Part shown: positions 23,187 to 30,830 of the stretch, piece after piece
Layout of the letters: each line of letters begins with the position of its first letter
Numbering within the stretch: position 1 is the first letter of the stretch
NCBI RefSeq assembly: GCF_003386535.1
Contig: NZ_QTTN01000002.1
Coordinates: 1 to 64,000 of the forward strand
Length of the DNA stretch: 64,000 nt
Direction of reading: 5' to 3'
Origin: Paenibacillus taihuensis
GTDB lineage: Bacteria > Bacillota > Bacilli > Paenibacillales > Paenibacillaceae
Notes under the pieces: model-generated
Database searches by the model: none
The model's input: only the letters and a program-made list of their open reading frames with translations
What the model was told of the DNA's origin: nothing
Position numbers and translations under genes: made by a program

Positions 23187-24512
23187 TTATTTGTTTTCAT
23201 CGATAATCTTTTGCGCTGCAACTGCTGCATCATGAACGACTTGCTTCGGATCTTTGGAAGTGTCAATCAGAGCGCTTTTCACAAATTCAACGTTGGACGT
23301 GTAGATCGCTTTCCAATTCTTCGACCAAGGCCGGCTGTGCGCAAATTGAAGCTGGTCGATCGCAACTTGGAACTGCGGTTTCTCTTGCAGCCATTTCTTT
23401 AATTCCGGCGTTTCCAATGCAGACTTGGTAGTTGGCAGATAGCCCGTTTGTTCGAAGAAATTCACTACGTTCTCGTCTTGAGACAAGAAATCGAGGAACT
23501 TTCCAGCCGCTTTCTTCTGCTCTTCTGTCGCTTTGTCAATAATGATCGCGTTCGCTCCGCCGGTCACCATGGAATTCTTCCCGCCTTCTTGCGGCTGGAA
23601 TGCAACGGAAACGTTGAACTTCGTGTTATTGACAAGCTGACCCATCGATCCGATGGAATCGAAATCCATCGCAACTTTGCCGTCAAGGAAATTTTGCTTG
23701 ATCAGATCGGACTGATTCTCCTGCGCGCTATATGCATTTAACATCGTTTTATCTTTAACCATGTCCTGGAACAATTTCACAATGGAACTGCCTTTTTCAT
23801 TATCAAATGCAACCTGGCTTCCATCCTTGTTGACCATCTCGCCGCCGTAGGAGTAAACGGCTGATTCCCAATACCATGCATCCGTATCCCAGTAGCCGGA
23901 GAACCCATAAATGCCTTTGGCCGGATCTGTCAATTTTTTTGCATATTCTTGCAGCTCAGACCAAGTTTTCGGGCCTGCCGGATCCAATCCGGCTGCTTTA
24001 ACCAAATCCGCGTTCATGTACAGAATCGGCGTGCTGCGGTTCATCGGCGCCGCTTTGAAAACGCCGTCCGCAAAGCTTGAACGTGTCAAGCCTTCGATGT
24101 AATTGTCGATTGTCGATTTGGACATATATTTACTCAGATCCGCTGCAATAGGATTATAACGACCTAGGAAGGACTCTTCGATTTGAGCGATGACCGGGGT
24201 GTTTTTGGCAACAAGCGCCGCTTCCAGCTTCTCAGCTACGCCGTCGTAGCCGCCTTGGCCTGACATAACGACTTCGATGTCCGGATTTGCGTCATTGAAC
24301 TTTTTCACAGCATCGGCCATTAACTTTCCGTTGCCCTGTGACGGATCCCAGATAGACCAAAAATCAACCTTTACCTTTTCTGCTGCTGATGCGTTTTGCG
24401 CTGCGCCTTCTTGGCTGTTGTCTGTGGACGGCGCTCCTTCGGAACAGCCGGTCACTCCGATAACCGTTGCTAATAGACCCAAAGCCACTGCATTCTTCAA
24501 GTTGATTCTCAT
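23187..24512 (-). CDS. ABC transporter substrate-binding lipoprotein, carbohydrate type (family 1)
   Basis: The 441-residue protein starts at MRINLKN behind GGAGG, with a lipoprotein signal ending VTGCSEG. The mature protein is a two-lobed family 1 extracellular solute-binding protein (VDFWSIWDPSQGNGKLMADA, PILYMNADLVKAAGLDP, the GGANAIIIDKATEEQKKAA hinge). It delivers substrate to the two permeases encoded just upstream in the operon. Relatives bind oligosaccharides or glycerol-phosphate compounds such as UgpB substrates. The downstream phosphoesterases make a phosphorylated carbohydrate plausible, but this is inference. Confidence 0.92.
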   Translation of the reverse strand: MRINLKNAVALGLLATVIGVTGCSEGAPSTDNSQEGAAQNASAAEKVKVDFWSIWDPSQGNGKLMADAVKKFNDANPDIEVVMSGQGGYDGVAEKLEAALVAKNTPVIAQIEESFLGRYNPIAADLSKYMSKSTIDNYIEGLTRSSFADGVFKAAPMNRSTPILYMNADLVKAAGLDPAGPKTWSELQEYAKKLTDPAKGIYGFSGYWDTDAWYWESAVYSYGGEMVNKDGSQVAFDNEKGSSIVKLFQDMVKDKTMLNAYSAQENQSDLIKQNFLDGKVAMDFDSIGSMGQLVNNTKFNVSVAFQPQEGGKNSMVTGGANAIIIDKATEEQKKAAGKFLDFLSQDENVVNFFEQTGYLPTTKSALETPELKKWLQEKPQFQVAIDQLQFAHSRPWSKNWKAIYTSNVEFVKSALIDTSKDPKQVVHDAAVAAQKIIDENK

Positions 24513-24550
24513 TTGAATTTCCTCCACTTTTTCTTTGTTTATATTAAGGG

Positions 24551-25369
24551 TTACTTAATACCGTATACAAAGGCATTCTTGATAAAACGGTTCGCTGCAA
24601 TATACAGGACCAAGATCGGAATGATCAGCATCATATTGCCTGCCATCAATTCGTTCCAATGTGTTAATCCAGGCGTATCGGAAATCATGCCTTTGACCGT
24701 CATCGGCAACGTACGCACGCTTTCTGAATTCGTCAAGATGAGCGGCCAGAAGTAGTCGTTCCACTTCGAAATGCAGGTGAACAGCATTGCAGTCAACACG
24801 AATGGCTTCGCGATTGGCAGCATCAGCTGGACAATGATTTGCAGCTCGGTTGCCTTATCCATTCTGGCTGCGTCGAGCAGCTCGTCCGGGATTTGCTTGA
24901 ACGCTTGCGTCATGAAGAATATCGCAAATGACGAATAAATGAATGGAATAATCATGGCCCAATAGGTATCCAGCCAGCCAAAATCACTGACCAGCACATA
25001 AATGGGAACGAACGTGACTTGAGCCGGCAGTACCAAATCGATCAGTATGATCGCAAAGAAAAGACCGGCGAATCTGAACTTTTTCTTGGCAAACGCATAG
25101 GCTGCCGGAATGCACACGAGCAGTTGGCCAAGCACGATGGAGAAGGTGACGATAACCGAATTCATTGCATAATGAAGAAAGTGAATACGAACATAAGTTT
25201 TGTAGTAGTTGACGAATTGCGGGACTTTCGGCAAAATGTCAGGCGGGAACTTGATCGATTCCAAATACGTCTTTAAAGATGTGCTGAGCATCCAAACGAA
25301 AGGGAACACAAACACGAGAACTAAAGTAATAAGTAACAGGATTCGTAGCACTTTGGCCGCATAGCTCAT
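24551..25369 (-). CDS. ABC transporter permease, MalG/UgpE-like
   Basis: The 272-residue protein has six membrane segments and the cytoplasmic EAA loop, DELLDAARMDKATELQIIVQ, which docks on the ATPase. An N-terminal membrane segment (ILLLITLVLVFVFPFVWMLS) is typical of MalG-type subunits. It pairs with the MalF-like permease encoded 18 bases upstream. The start ATG follows GGAGGATTAAAGAACA. Confidence 0.93.
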   Translation of the reverse strand: MSYAAKVLRILLLITLVLVFVFPFVWMLSTSLKTYLESIKFPPDILPKVPQFVNYYKTYVRIHFLHYAMNSVIVTFSIVLGQLLVCIPAAYAFAKKKFRFAGLFFAIILIDLVLPAQVTFVPIYVLVSDFGWLDTYWAMIIPFIYSSFAIFFMTQAFKQIPDELLDAARMDKATELQIIVQLMLPIAKPFVLTAMLFTCISKWNDYFWPLILTNSESVRTLPMTVKGMISDTPGLTHWNELMAGNMMLIIPILVLYIAANRFIKNAFVYGIK

Positions 25370-25387
25370 TGTTCTTTAATCCTCCGA

Positions 25388-26266
25388 TTACTGATAGTGA
25401 ACTTTCTTGTTGAAGAATGCGTAGTTAATCACCGCGATAATGCCGACCATGATCATAAACAAGATCGAGCCTGCACTTGCTTTGCCGATATTAAACTGCA
25501 AGAAGCCTATCTGGTAGATCCAATAAACAATCAGATTCGAAGAGTTTTCCGGTCCGCCATTGGTCATCAAGCTCACGACATCGAACGCGCTAAATGAGGA
25601 AATGATCGATGTGATGAGCAGAAAGAACAAGGTCGGCGACAAGAGCGGCAGCGTGATGCGAAACAGAGTTGTCCATCTTCCAGCCCGATCAAGTTTGGCC
25701 GCTTCATAGATGTAACGTGGTATCGATTGCAGTCCCGCGATCACGATCATCACATTGTAGCCGAGGCCTTTCCAGATCGAGACGATGATAATAGACATCA
25801 ACGACGTATCAGGACTCATCATCCACTTCAGCGTTGGAAGTCCAAGCCATTTCAGCACAAAGTTGAGGATGCCAACATTAGGATCCATTAACCACATCCA
25901 CATCACAGTGACGGATACGGCAGAAAGAATGTTCGGCGTAAAGATGACACTCTGCACAAGATTGTCCGAAAGTCTGTTCTTGCGCAAAAAGATGCCGATT
26001 ACAAACGCCAATACGATGCCGATCACAACAGTGAAGAAGGCGAATATCAACGTATTTCTTAGTACCTTCCAAAATACGGGATCTTTAAAAATAATGATGT
26101 AATTTTTAAATCCCACATATTCTTTCGTCCCTAACACGGTGTCCCAATTCATAAAGCTGACTCGCAGCGCGAAGAGGATTGGGTACAAGGAAAATATGGA
26201 AACGAGAATAATCGCCGGAGCAATGAGGATGTATGGATTGCGAATGATTCTGTTAACCATGCACAT
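25388..26266 (-). CDS. ABC transporter permease, MalF/UgpA-like
   Basis: The product is about 292 residues with six membrane segments. The EAA loop is YEAAKLDRAGRWTTLFRITL with LPLLSP following. It is the partner of the MalG-like subunit. The start region overlaps the 3' end of the ATPase gene: TTG (26272), ATG (26266) and ATG (26260) are all in frame, and the ribosome binding site is weak, so translation is probably coupled to the ATPase gene. I use 26266. Confidence 0.9.
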   Translation of the reverse strand: MCMVNRIIRNPYILIAPAIILVSIFSLYPILFALRVSFMNWDTVLGTKEYVGFKNYIIIFKDPVFWKVLRNTLIFAFFTVVIGIVLAFVIGIFLRKNRLSDNLVQSVIFTPNILSAVSVTVMWMWLMDPNVGILNFVLKWLGLPTLKWMMSPDTSLMSIIIVSIWKGLGYNVMIVIAGLQSIPRYIYEAAKLDRAGRWTTLFRITLPLLSPTLFFLLITSIISSFSAFDVVSLMTNGGPENSSNLIVYWIYQIGFLQFNIGKASAGSILFMIMVGIIAVINYAFFNKKVHYQ

Positions 26267-27338
26267 TACCAATCACGTGATCGCCAGTCACAGTGACGCC
26301 TTCCATCAAGGATAGCCTGTGAAATGCCGTATCGATCAGCATGATATCCCGTGAACGCTGCTCGTTCACATCGAAATAGTACATATCTTTCTCTGATATA
26401 TAGAGAGTGACTTGTTCGCCAATATTCAACTCTTCCTCGCATTTCATGAGAACAGTCCCTAATCCGGTTGCGATGCGATACAAATGGTCCATCCCCAGCA
26501 TTTCCTTCGTGATCACCATGCCTGATGCGCTAACGCCATGAAAGTCGAAAGCCCTCTTCAGCTTCACTTTATGCGCTCTATAACCGATCGTACCGATCTT
26601 CGGAAGTTCGACTATATTCATCCCGGGGTCGCCGATAAAAGTGGCTACAAACAGATTGGCTGGATTTTCATAAACTTCCTTGGGAGTGCCCTGCTGCATA
26701 ATAGAGCCATTATTGAAAATCACGATATTCGTAGCCATCGTCATTGCTTCGATTTGATCATGTGTGACAAATACGAACGTAGATTTCAATTCTCTGTGCA
26801 GATCAATGAGCTCCCCCCGCATCTGATTGCGTAATTTGGCATCTAGATTGGATAACGGTTCATCCATTAGAAATACCTGCGGTTTTTTGGACATCGCTCT
26901 TGATAGTGCAATACGCTGCCGCTGTCCTCCTGAAAGCGTCGAAGGCTTCGCATTCAAATAATCCTTCAGCCCGACCATATTCACGACTTGTATTACGCGT
27001 TTCGCTATTTCTTCCTTGACGATCTTCATATTCTTCAAACCAAACTCGATATTTTTGCGCACCGTCATATGCGGATAGATCGCATAGTTTTGGAAAACCA
27101 TAGAAATCCCTCGATCCCCAGGTTCCATCTTCGTGACATTCCGGTCTCCAATATAAATTTGTCCGGCACTTACCTCTTCAAGTCCGGCAATCATCCGCAG
27201 CGCGGTCGTCTTGCCGCAGCCCGAAGGACCAAGCAGCACCGTAAATGAACGCTCTTTGATCTCAAGTTCTAGATTCTCGATGACGGTTTTCCCATTCGAA
27301 TAGGTTTTGGTCACTTTCTCTAATCGAATTGAAGACAT
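26253..27338 (-). CDS. ABC transporter ATP-binding protein, MsmX/UgpC-like
   Basis: The product is about 361 residues. It has Walker A GPSGCGKTT, the Q-loop in FQNYAIYPHMTV, signature LSGGQRQRIALSRAMSKK, Walker B VFLMDEPLSNLD and an H-loop in FVTHDQIEAM. The C-terminal 130 residues form a TOBE/OB-like regulatory region. It energises import through the MalF/MalG-like pair. Having its own ATPase is notable because many Gram-positive sugar importers share a single MsmX. The start ATG of MSSIRLEK lies behind GGGAG. It is the first gene of the cluster, with about 200 bases of upstream DNA before a terminator. Confidence 0.93.
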   Translation of the reverse strand: MSSIRLEKVTKTYSNGKTVIENLELEIKERSFTVLLGPSGCGKTTALRMIAGLEEVSAGQIYIGDRNVTKMEPGDRGISMVFQNYAIYPHMTVRKNIEFGLKNMKIVKEEIAKRVIQVVNMVGLKDYLNAKPSTLSGGQRQRIALSRAMSKKPQVFLMDEPLSNLDAKLRNQMRGELIDLHRELKSTFVFVTHDQIEAMTMATNIVIFNNGSIMQQGTPKEVYENPANLFVATFIGDPGMNIVELPKIGTIGYRAHKVKLKRAFDFHGVSASGMVITKEMLGMDHLYRIATGLGTVLMKCEEELNIGEQVTLYISEKDMYYFDVNEQRSRDIMLIDTAFHRLSLMEGVTVTGDHVIGNVHG

Positions 27339-27547
27339 ATCCTTCACTCCCTCTCGTTCGGCACGCAATCATGCTGTACTCGCTCTGTGTAACTTGATAA
27401 TAAGGCACATATGTAAAATACAGATCAATCACGATTTAATAGTTTGTAAATTGTTCCTCAGATTACTTATTTGTTCTTTTTCTTTCATTTCAATAGAAAT
27501 CGGCTCCCAATCCATGTACTTACAGCCACATGAAGCGAAAAAAGAAT
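27339..27547. promoter_or_regulatory. Upstream region of the ABC/PHP operon
   Basis: About 210 bases, AT-rich, must hold the operon promoter. TTGATC followed after 17-18 bases by CCTTAT/CTTATT on the minus strand (around 27405-27435) is the best match I can see and is weak. A 28-codon open stretch (MDWEPISIEM...) is too short and unsupported. No obvious DeoR operator was found by eye. Confidence 0.35.
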
Positions 27548-27599
27548 AAAAAAAACTCCTCCTCATCACTTCTAATGGCAAGTGACGAGGAGGAGTTTT
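27548..27599 (-). terminator. Strong intrinsic terminator
   Basis: On the minus strand AACTCCTCCTCGTCACTT pairs with AAGTGATGAGGAGGAGTT (one internal mismatch) around a short loop, then TTTTTTTATTC. It insulates the ABC operon from the tRNA genes. It may be bidirectional. Confidence 0.85.
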
Positions 27600-27643
27600 A
27601 TCAGAGCTATGGAGTTTATTGCAATAATGATTCATACAGAAAA

Positions 27644-27670
27644 TAAAAAAACCTTGAATCATCAAGGTTT
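27644..27670 (-). terminator. Terminator of the tRNA cluster
   Basis: AAACCTTGA-TGA-TTCAAGGTTT on the minus strand, followed by TTTTATTTTC, begins ten bases beyond the 3' end of tRNA-Leu. Confidence 0.9.
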
Positions 27671-27679
27671 AGTGTTGGA

Positions 27680-27766
27680 TGCCGAGGACGGGAATCGAAC
27701 CCGTACGGTGGTCACCCACCGCAGGATTTTAAGTCCTGTGCGTCTGCCAGTTCCGCCACCCCGGCA
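27680..27766 (-). tRNA. tRNA-Leu (anticodon TAA)
   Basis: The 87-base gene has acceptor TGCCGGG/CTCGGCA, D-loop AACTGGCAGACGC, anticodon loop CTTAAAA (anticodon TAA) and a long class II variable arm (GGTGGGTGACCACC), as expected for leucine. T-loop GGTTCGATTCC. The CCA end is not encoded. Confidence 0.96.
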
Positions 27767-27785
27767 TGTAATGATGATTGAGGAA

Positions 27786-27862
27786 TGGTGGGCCCTGAGG
27801 GACTCGAACCCCCGACCAATCGGTTATGAGCCGACCGCTCTAACCAACTGAGCTAAGGGCCC
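27786..27862 (-). tRNA. tRNA-Ile2 (anticodon CAT, lysidine type)
   Basis: The 77-base gene with encoded CCA has acceptor GGGCCCT/AGGGCCC and anticodon loop CTCATAA. The body (TTAGCTCAGTTGGTTAGAGC) and the CTCATAA loop match the Bacillus minor isoleucine tRNA, whose C34 TilS converts to lysidine to read AUA, rather than elongator Met, whose loop is TTCATAC. The identity is inferred from this resemblance. Confidence 0.85.
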
Positions 27863-27883
27863 TTACGATAATAATCGAAAGGT

Positions 27884-27960
27884 TGGTTGCGGGGGCAGGA
27901 TTTGAACCTGCGGCCTTCGGGTTATGAGCCCGACGAGCTACCGAGCTGCTCCACCCCGCG
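27884..27960 (-). tRNA. Initiator tRNA-fMet (anticodon CAT)
   Basis: CGCGGGG at the 5' end gives the C1:A72 mismatch typical of initiators. The anticodon stem ends in GGG/CCC around CTCATAA, another initiator hallmark. CCA is encoded. It is first in the three-tRNA transcript. Confidence 0.96.
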
Positions 27961-28003
27961 ATAACACCGATTCACTTCGAATCATTCAATGGCGACAAGA
28001 ATT

Positions 28004-28033
28004 AATATACTATATAGGACATGTATTAGTCAA
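28004..28033 (-). promoter_or_regulatory. Sigma-A promoter of the tRNA cluster
   Basis: On the minus strand TTGACT (28033-28028) and TATATT (28009-28004) are separated by 18 bases, about 45 bases before tRNA-fMet. Confidence 0.7.
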
Positions 28034-28044
28034 GCCTTAATATT

Positions 28045-28212
28045 CTAAGGCAGGAATCGAACGCCAAATCTTCCTTTTCGCGAACGGAACACTTCAATCT
28101 CTTGCGGGCACTCGTAACCATATACCCACCAGTCATTTTCCATCCGCCGTACTAGACAGCCTGCCTGGAATTTAGTCTCGTACAGCTTCCCCCAATATAC
28201 CCATTTTATCAT
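28045..28212 (-). CDS. Small hypothetical protein, 55 residues
   Basis: It starts at the ATG of MIKWVYWGKLYETKFQ with AAAGGAG eleven bases upstream. The longer frame running back to 28362 is rejected because it would read through the terminator of the preceding gene. The product is basic and Trp/Tyr-rich (ENDWWVYGYECPQEIEVF), with two cysteines and no signal peptide or known motif. I do not recognise the family. Confidence 0.55.
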   Translation of the reverse strand: MIKWVYWGKLYETKFQAGCLVRRMENDWWVYGYECPQEIEVFRSRKGRFGVRFLP

Positions 28213-28288
28213 GCACTTCTTCGCTCCTTTCTTCGCCGTTTTGTTAGGATACCCCATTTTCGGAAAATCAAGCATGTCCCCAAAAACA

Positions 28289-28327
28289 TAAAAAACCGCA
28301 CCGGCACATTGCTGTACCGATGCGGAT
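28289..28327 (-). terminator. Terminator of the exporter/solute-binding operon
   Basis: CCGCATCGGTACA pairs with TGTGCCGGTGCGG (minus strand, with wobbles) around GCAA, then TTTTTTATGTTTTT. It follows the solute-binding gene stop by about 35 bases. Confidence 0.88.
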
Positions 28328-28361
28328 TCTGCGATCACTATGATTTTTGTTTTTCTTAACA

Positions 28362-29921
28362 TTAACCCTTAACAGCGCCGCCTGGATTCACATACACGTC
28401 GCCGCCAACTCCAACTCCGCCTACCGGATCAAGCGGGCCTGACGGGTTATCTTTGATTTTCTGCAGCAGGGCATCACCCTTCGTCTGCCATTCCTTAAGC
28501 GCATCCTCCACCGACTTCTTGCCCTGGATGATATCTTGGAAGAGCGGCTGTGCGAGATTTTGCACTTGGTACAAGTTCGGACGGTCGCGGTACAGTTTAT
28601 CGAGCTCGACATCCTGAGGCGGTACCGGCTTCAGCGCGTAGAACGCGTCGATGTTATAACTCATGCCTTCCTTCGGCTTCAGGAACGACTTGCGGGATAC
28701 CATCTCATACGTGCTGCGCGACTTCAGCTTCGCCCATTCCTTGCTGTTGTTGAAACGGATGAAGTCCCATGCATCATCAGGATTTTGTGCCTTATTGTTA
28801 ATCGCCATCAGGTTGCTCAGATAGATATTGCCGCCAATGCCTGGCGCCTCTTGGAACTGCGGTACAGTTACGACGTCCCAGTCTACGGCTGGTTTATTAT
28901 TTTTGGCAGCATAGTCCTTCGCTTTCGCCAGCTCATTCACATAGTCGTAACCCGCGACAGTCATTGCCAATCGGCCGTTAATGAACAGATCGCCTTGGAA
29001 CGGATCGTAAACTTCTTTACCTGCAGAAGCACCTGCAACGTCAAGAGGGCGTCCGCCTCCACCGCCAAGGTCTTGGCCTGTAGGCACGATTTTCTCCTTG
29101 TAAAGGCCAGCAAGATCGTTCCATACTTTACGCCATTGCGGCTGGTCGACGGTCATTTTCTCCGCCTTGTTGTCGAACATCTTCAGCTGCAGCGGAGCCG
29201 CGTAGCTCTGGGAATCATAGAACGGGTCGCCGCCCCACCGGTTGAAGGCAATGCCGAACTTCCGGTCTTGGCCATCGCCCTTCGCAAGCCGCTTCGCAAG
29301 TGCAATCACATCTGGCCATTGCATGTTGTCGGATGGCAGTGAAACACCAGCATCGTTGAACAGCTTCTTATTATAAAAGAGTGCGGAACCGCTGAACGTC
29401 GGCGTGAGTGCATACAAGTAGCCGTCGCCAGCGTCCTTGATGCCATTGATAACCGTCGGCACGAAGTCGTCGATATCAAATTCGTCTTCTTGAATAATCG
29501 GATCAAGCTGCTTGAGCAGATTATCCTGGACGGCACGCTTCAGATAAGCAGATTCGAGAATGACAACGTCGGCCGGATTGCTGCCTGTCAGCATCTCTTT
29601 CATTTTCTCGTACGGATCTGGCTGCGGCTTATTCGGATCAGGCTGATCGAAACGTTGATCGTCGTAGTTAATTGCAGAGACAATCTCAATATCAATGTTC
29701 GGATGCAGCAGCTCATAGCTGTCTGTAAACTGCTGGCGCAAATATGGATCGTTGTCCGAGTTCGAATACATAAATCCGACTCGGAGTACATGCCGATCCG
29801 CATCGCTATCACTTTCCCCTTTCGTACATGCCGCTAGCGTTGACGTGATCATGAGCGTACTAATAGCAGCAGCTGCCGTCCTCTTCATCACAACGCGCTT
29901 ACGATTCTCTCTTCTCTCCAT
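28362..29921 (-). CDS. Extracellular solute-binding lipoprotein in an exporter-like operon
   Basis: The 519-residue lipoprotein (lipobox STLAACTKG) has the family 1 carbohydrate-binding fold: LRVGFMYSNSDND at the start of the mature domain, PADVVILESAYLK and TPTFSGSALFYNKKLFNDAG. A Gly/Val tail ends the protein. The start at 29921 uses GGAGGG twelve bases upstream; an ATG eleven codons in gives a more typical signal peptide and may be the true one. The gene begins only eight bases after the upstream ATPase gene. No importer permeases of the MalF/G type accompany it here, so it either serves permeases elsewhere or presents a ligand to the exporter-like complex. Confidence 0.88.
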   Translation of the reverse strand: MERRENRKRVVMKRTAAAAISTLMITSTLAACTKGESDSDADRHVLRVGFMYSNSDNDPYLRQQFTDSYELLHPNIDIEIVSAINYDDQRFDQPDPNKPQPDPYEKMKEMLTGSNPADVVILESAYLKRAVQDNLLKQLDPIIQEDEFDIDDFVPTVINGIKDAGDGYLYALTPTFSGSALFYNKKLFNDAGVSLPSDNMQWPDVIALAKRLAKGDGQDRKFGIAFNRWGGDPFYDSQSYAAPLQLKMFDNKAEKMTVDQPQWRKVWNDLAGLYKEKIVPTGQDLGGGGGRPLDVAGASAGKEVYDPFQGDLFINGRLAMTVAGYDYVNELAKAKDYAAKNNKPAVDWDVVTVPQFQEAPGIGGNIYLSNLMAINNKAQNPDDAWDFIRFNNSKEWAKLKSRSTYEMVSRKSFLKPKEGMSYNIDAFYALKPVPPQDVELDKLYRDRPNLYQVQNLAQPLFQDIIQGKKSVEDALKEWQTKGDALLQKIKDNPSGPLDPVGGVGVGGDVYVNPGGAVKG

Positions 29922-29929
29922 ACTCTTTG

Positions 29930-30823
29930 TTATCCCTCCAATGATTTAGGCGGTGAAATGATAATGCGCTCCCCGTCAAACTCCATCGATGCTCGATCTG
30001 TAATTTGCAGCGCGGTTAAGTAAGCTTTCGGAATTTGCAGTCTGCCCACACGGTCCACAACGACATATTCCTCATGAATCGAATGAATACCGCCAGCGCC
30101 GACGCCTGCTCCGTCTCCGAGCTGCTGAACATCATCCAAGTTCGGATTTCTCTTTACAAACTCGGTGCTCGTTAGTCCATCCCGAATCGCCACGACGCGG
30201 TCAACTTTGCCCGCCAGCGTAAGGTCATGGGTAACGATGACGATCGTTATACCAAGCTCTTGGTTCAGCCTGCGAAAAATCCCCATGATCAGGTCGCTCG
30301 TCGCCGTATCGACCGATCCCGTAGGCTCATCGGCGAGCAGCAGCTTCGGCCGGTTCGCGAGCGAGATCGCAATGGCAACCCGCTGCTGCTCCCCGCCGGA
30401 GAGCTGGTGCAGCTTGTTATACATACGGTCCTTCAGCCCGACCCATTCGAGCAGCTGCTTCGCATAAGCGCGGTCAACCTTCGATGACAGCATCATCGGC
30501 ATCTCTACGTTCTCGAGGGCGGTCAAGTAAGGGAGCAGGTTGCGGGCATTGCTCTGCCAGATGAAGCCGACTGTATCGCGTTTGTACGAGACAAGCTGCT
30601 CCTCTGTAATCTTGAGCAAATCCCATGGTCCCACGCTAACCTGACCTGCAGACGGCCGATCCAAGCCGCCGAGAATGTTGAGCAGCGTCGACTTCCCGCT
30701 GCCGCTGTTGCCGATGATCGCCATCATCTCGCCGTCTCGCACATGGAGATTGAGTCCCTGCAGCGCGACGACCTCGAGATCGTCTGATTTATAAATTTTT
30801 ACAAGTCCTTCGCACGTAATCAT
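29930..30823 (-). CDS. ABC ATPase (MacB/LolD type) with C-terminal AbrB-like domain
   Basis: Residues 1-220 of 297 are a complete ATPase: Walker A GNSGSGKST, signature [16 protein letters not shown], Walker [13 protein letters not shown] and the H-loop in IVIVTHDLTLAGK. After a Gly-rich hinge (GDGAGVGAGG), the last 50 residues (about 247-291), EEYVVVDRVGRLQIPKAYLT then DRASMEFDGERIIISPP, look like a swapped-hairpin AbrB/SpoVT module, normally a DNA-binding or dimerisation unit. The ATPase should power the FtsX-type permease encoded next to it. The tail could dimerise the ATPase or give it a regulatory role; that is inference. The start ATG is behind GGAGGAG at a long distance. Confidence 0.87.
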   Translation of the reverse strand: MITCEGLVKIYKSDDLEVVALQGLNLHVRDGEMMAIIGNSGSGKSTLLNILGGLDRPSAGQVSVGPWDLLKITEEQLVSYKRDTVGFIWQSNARNLLPYLTALENVEMPMMLSSKVDRAYAKQLLEWVGLKDRMYNKLHQLSGGEQQRVAIAISLANRPKLLLADEPTGSVDTATSDLIMGIFRRLNQELGITIVIVTHDLTLAGKVDRVVAIRDGLTSTEFVKRNPNLDDVQQLGDGAGVGAGGIHSIHEEYVVVDRVGRLQIPKAYLTALQITDRASMEFDGERIIISPPKSLEG

Positions 30824-30830
30824 AATGCGG

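Noticed and set aside
27429-27547. Small open frame upstream of the ABC operon
   Set aside because: Begins in the terminator region, low-complexity Lys/Glu/Asn, no ribosome binding site.
28045-28362. Longer version (105 codons) of the small hypothetical gene
   Set aside because: Its first 50 codons run through the terminator of the solute-binding gene; the AAAGGAG-preceded ATG at 28212 is more credible.
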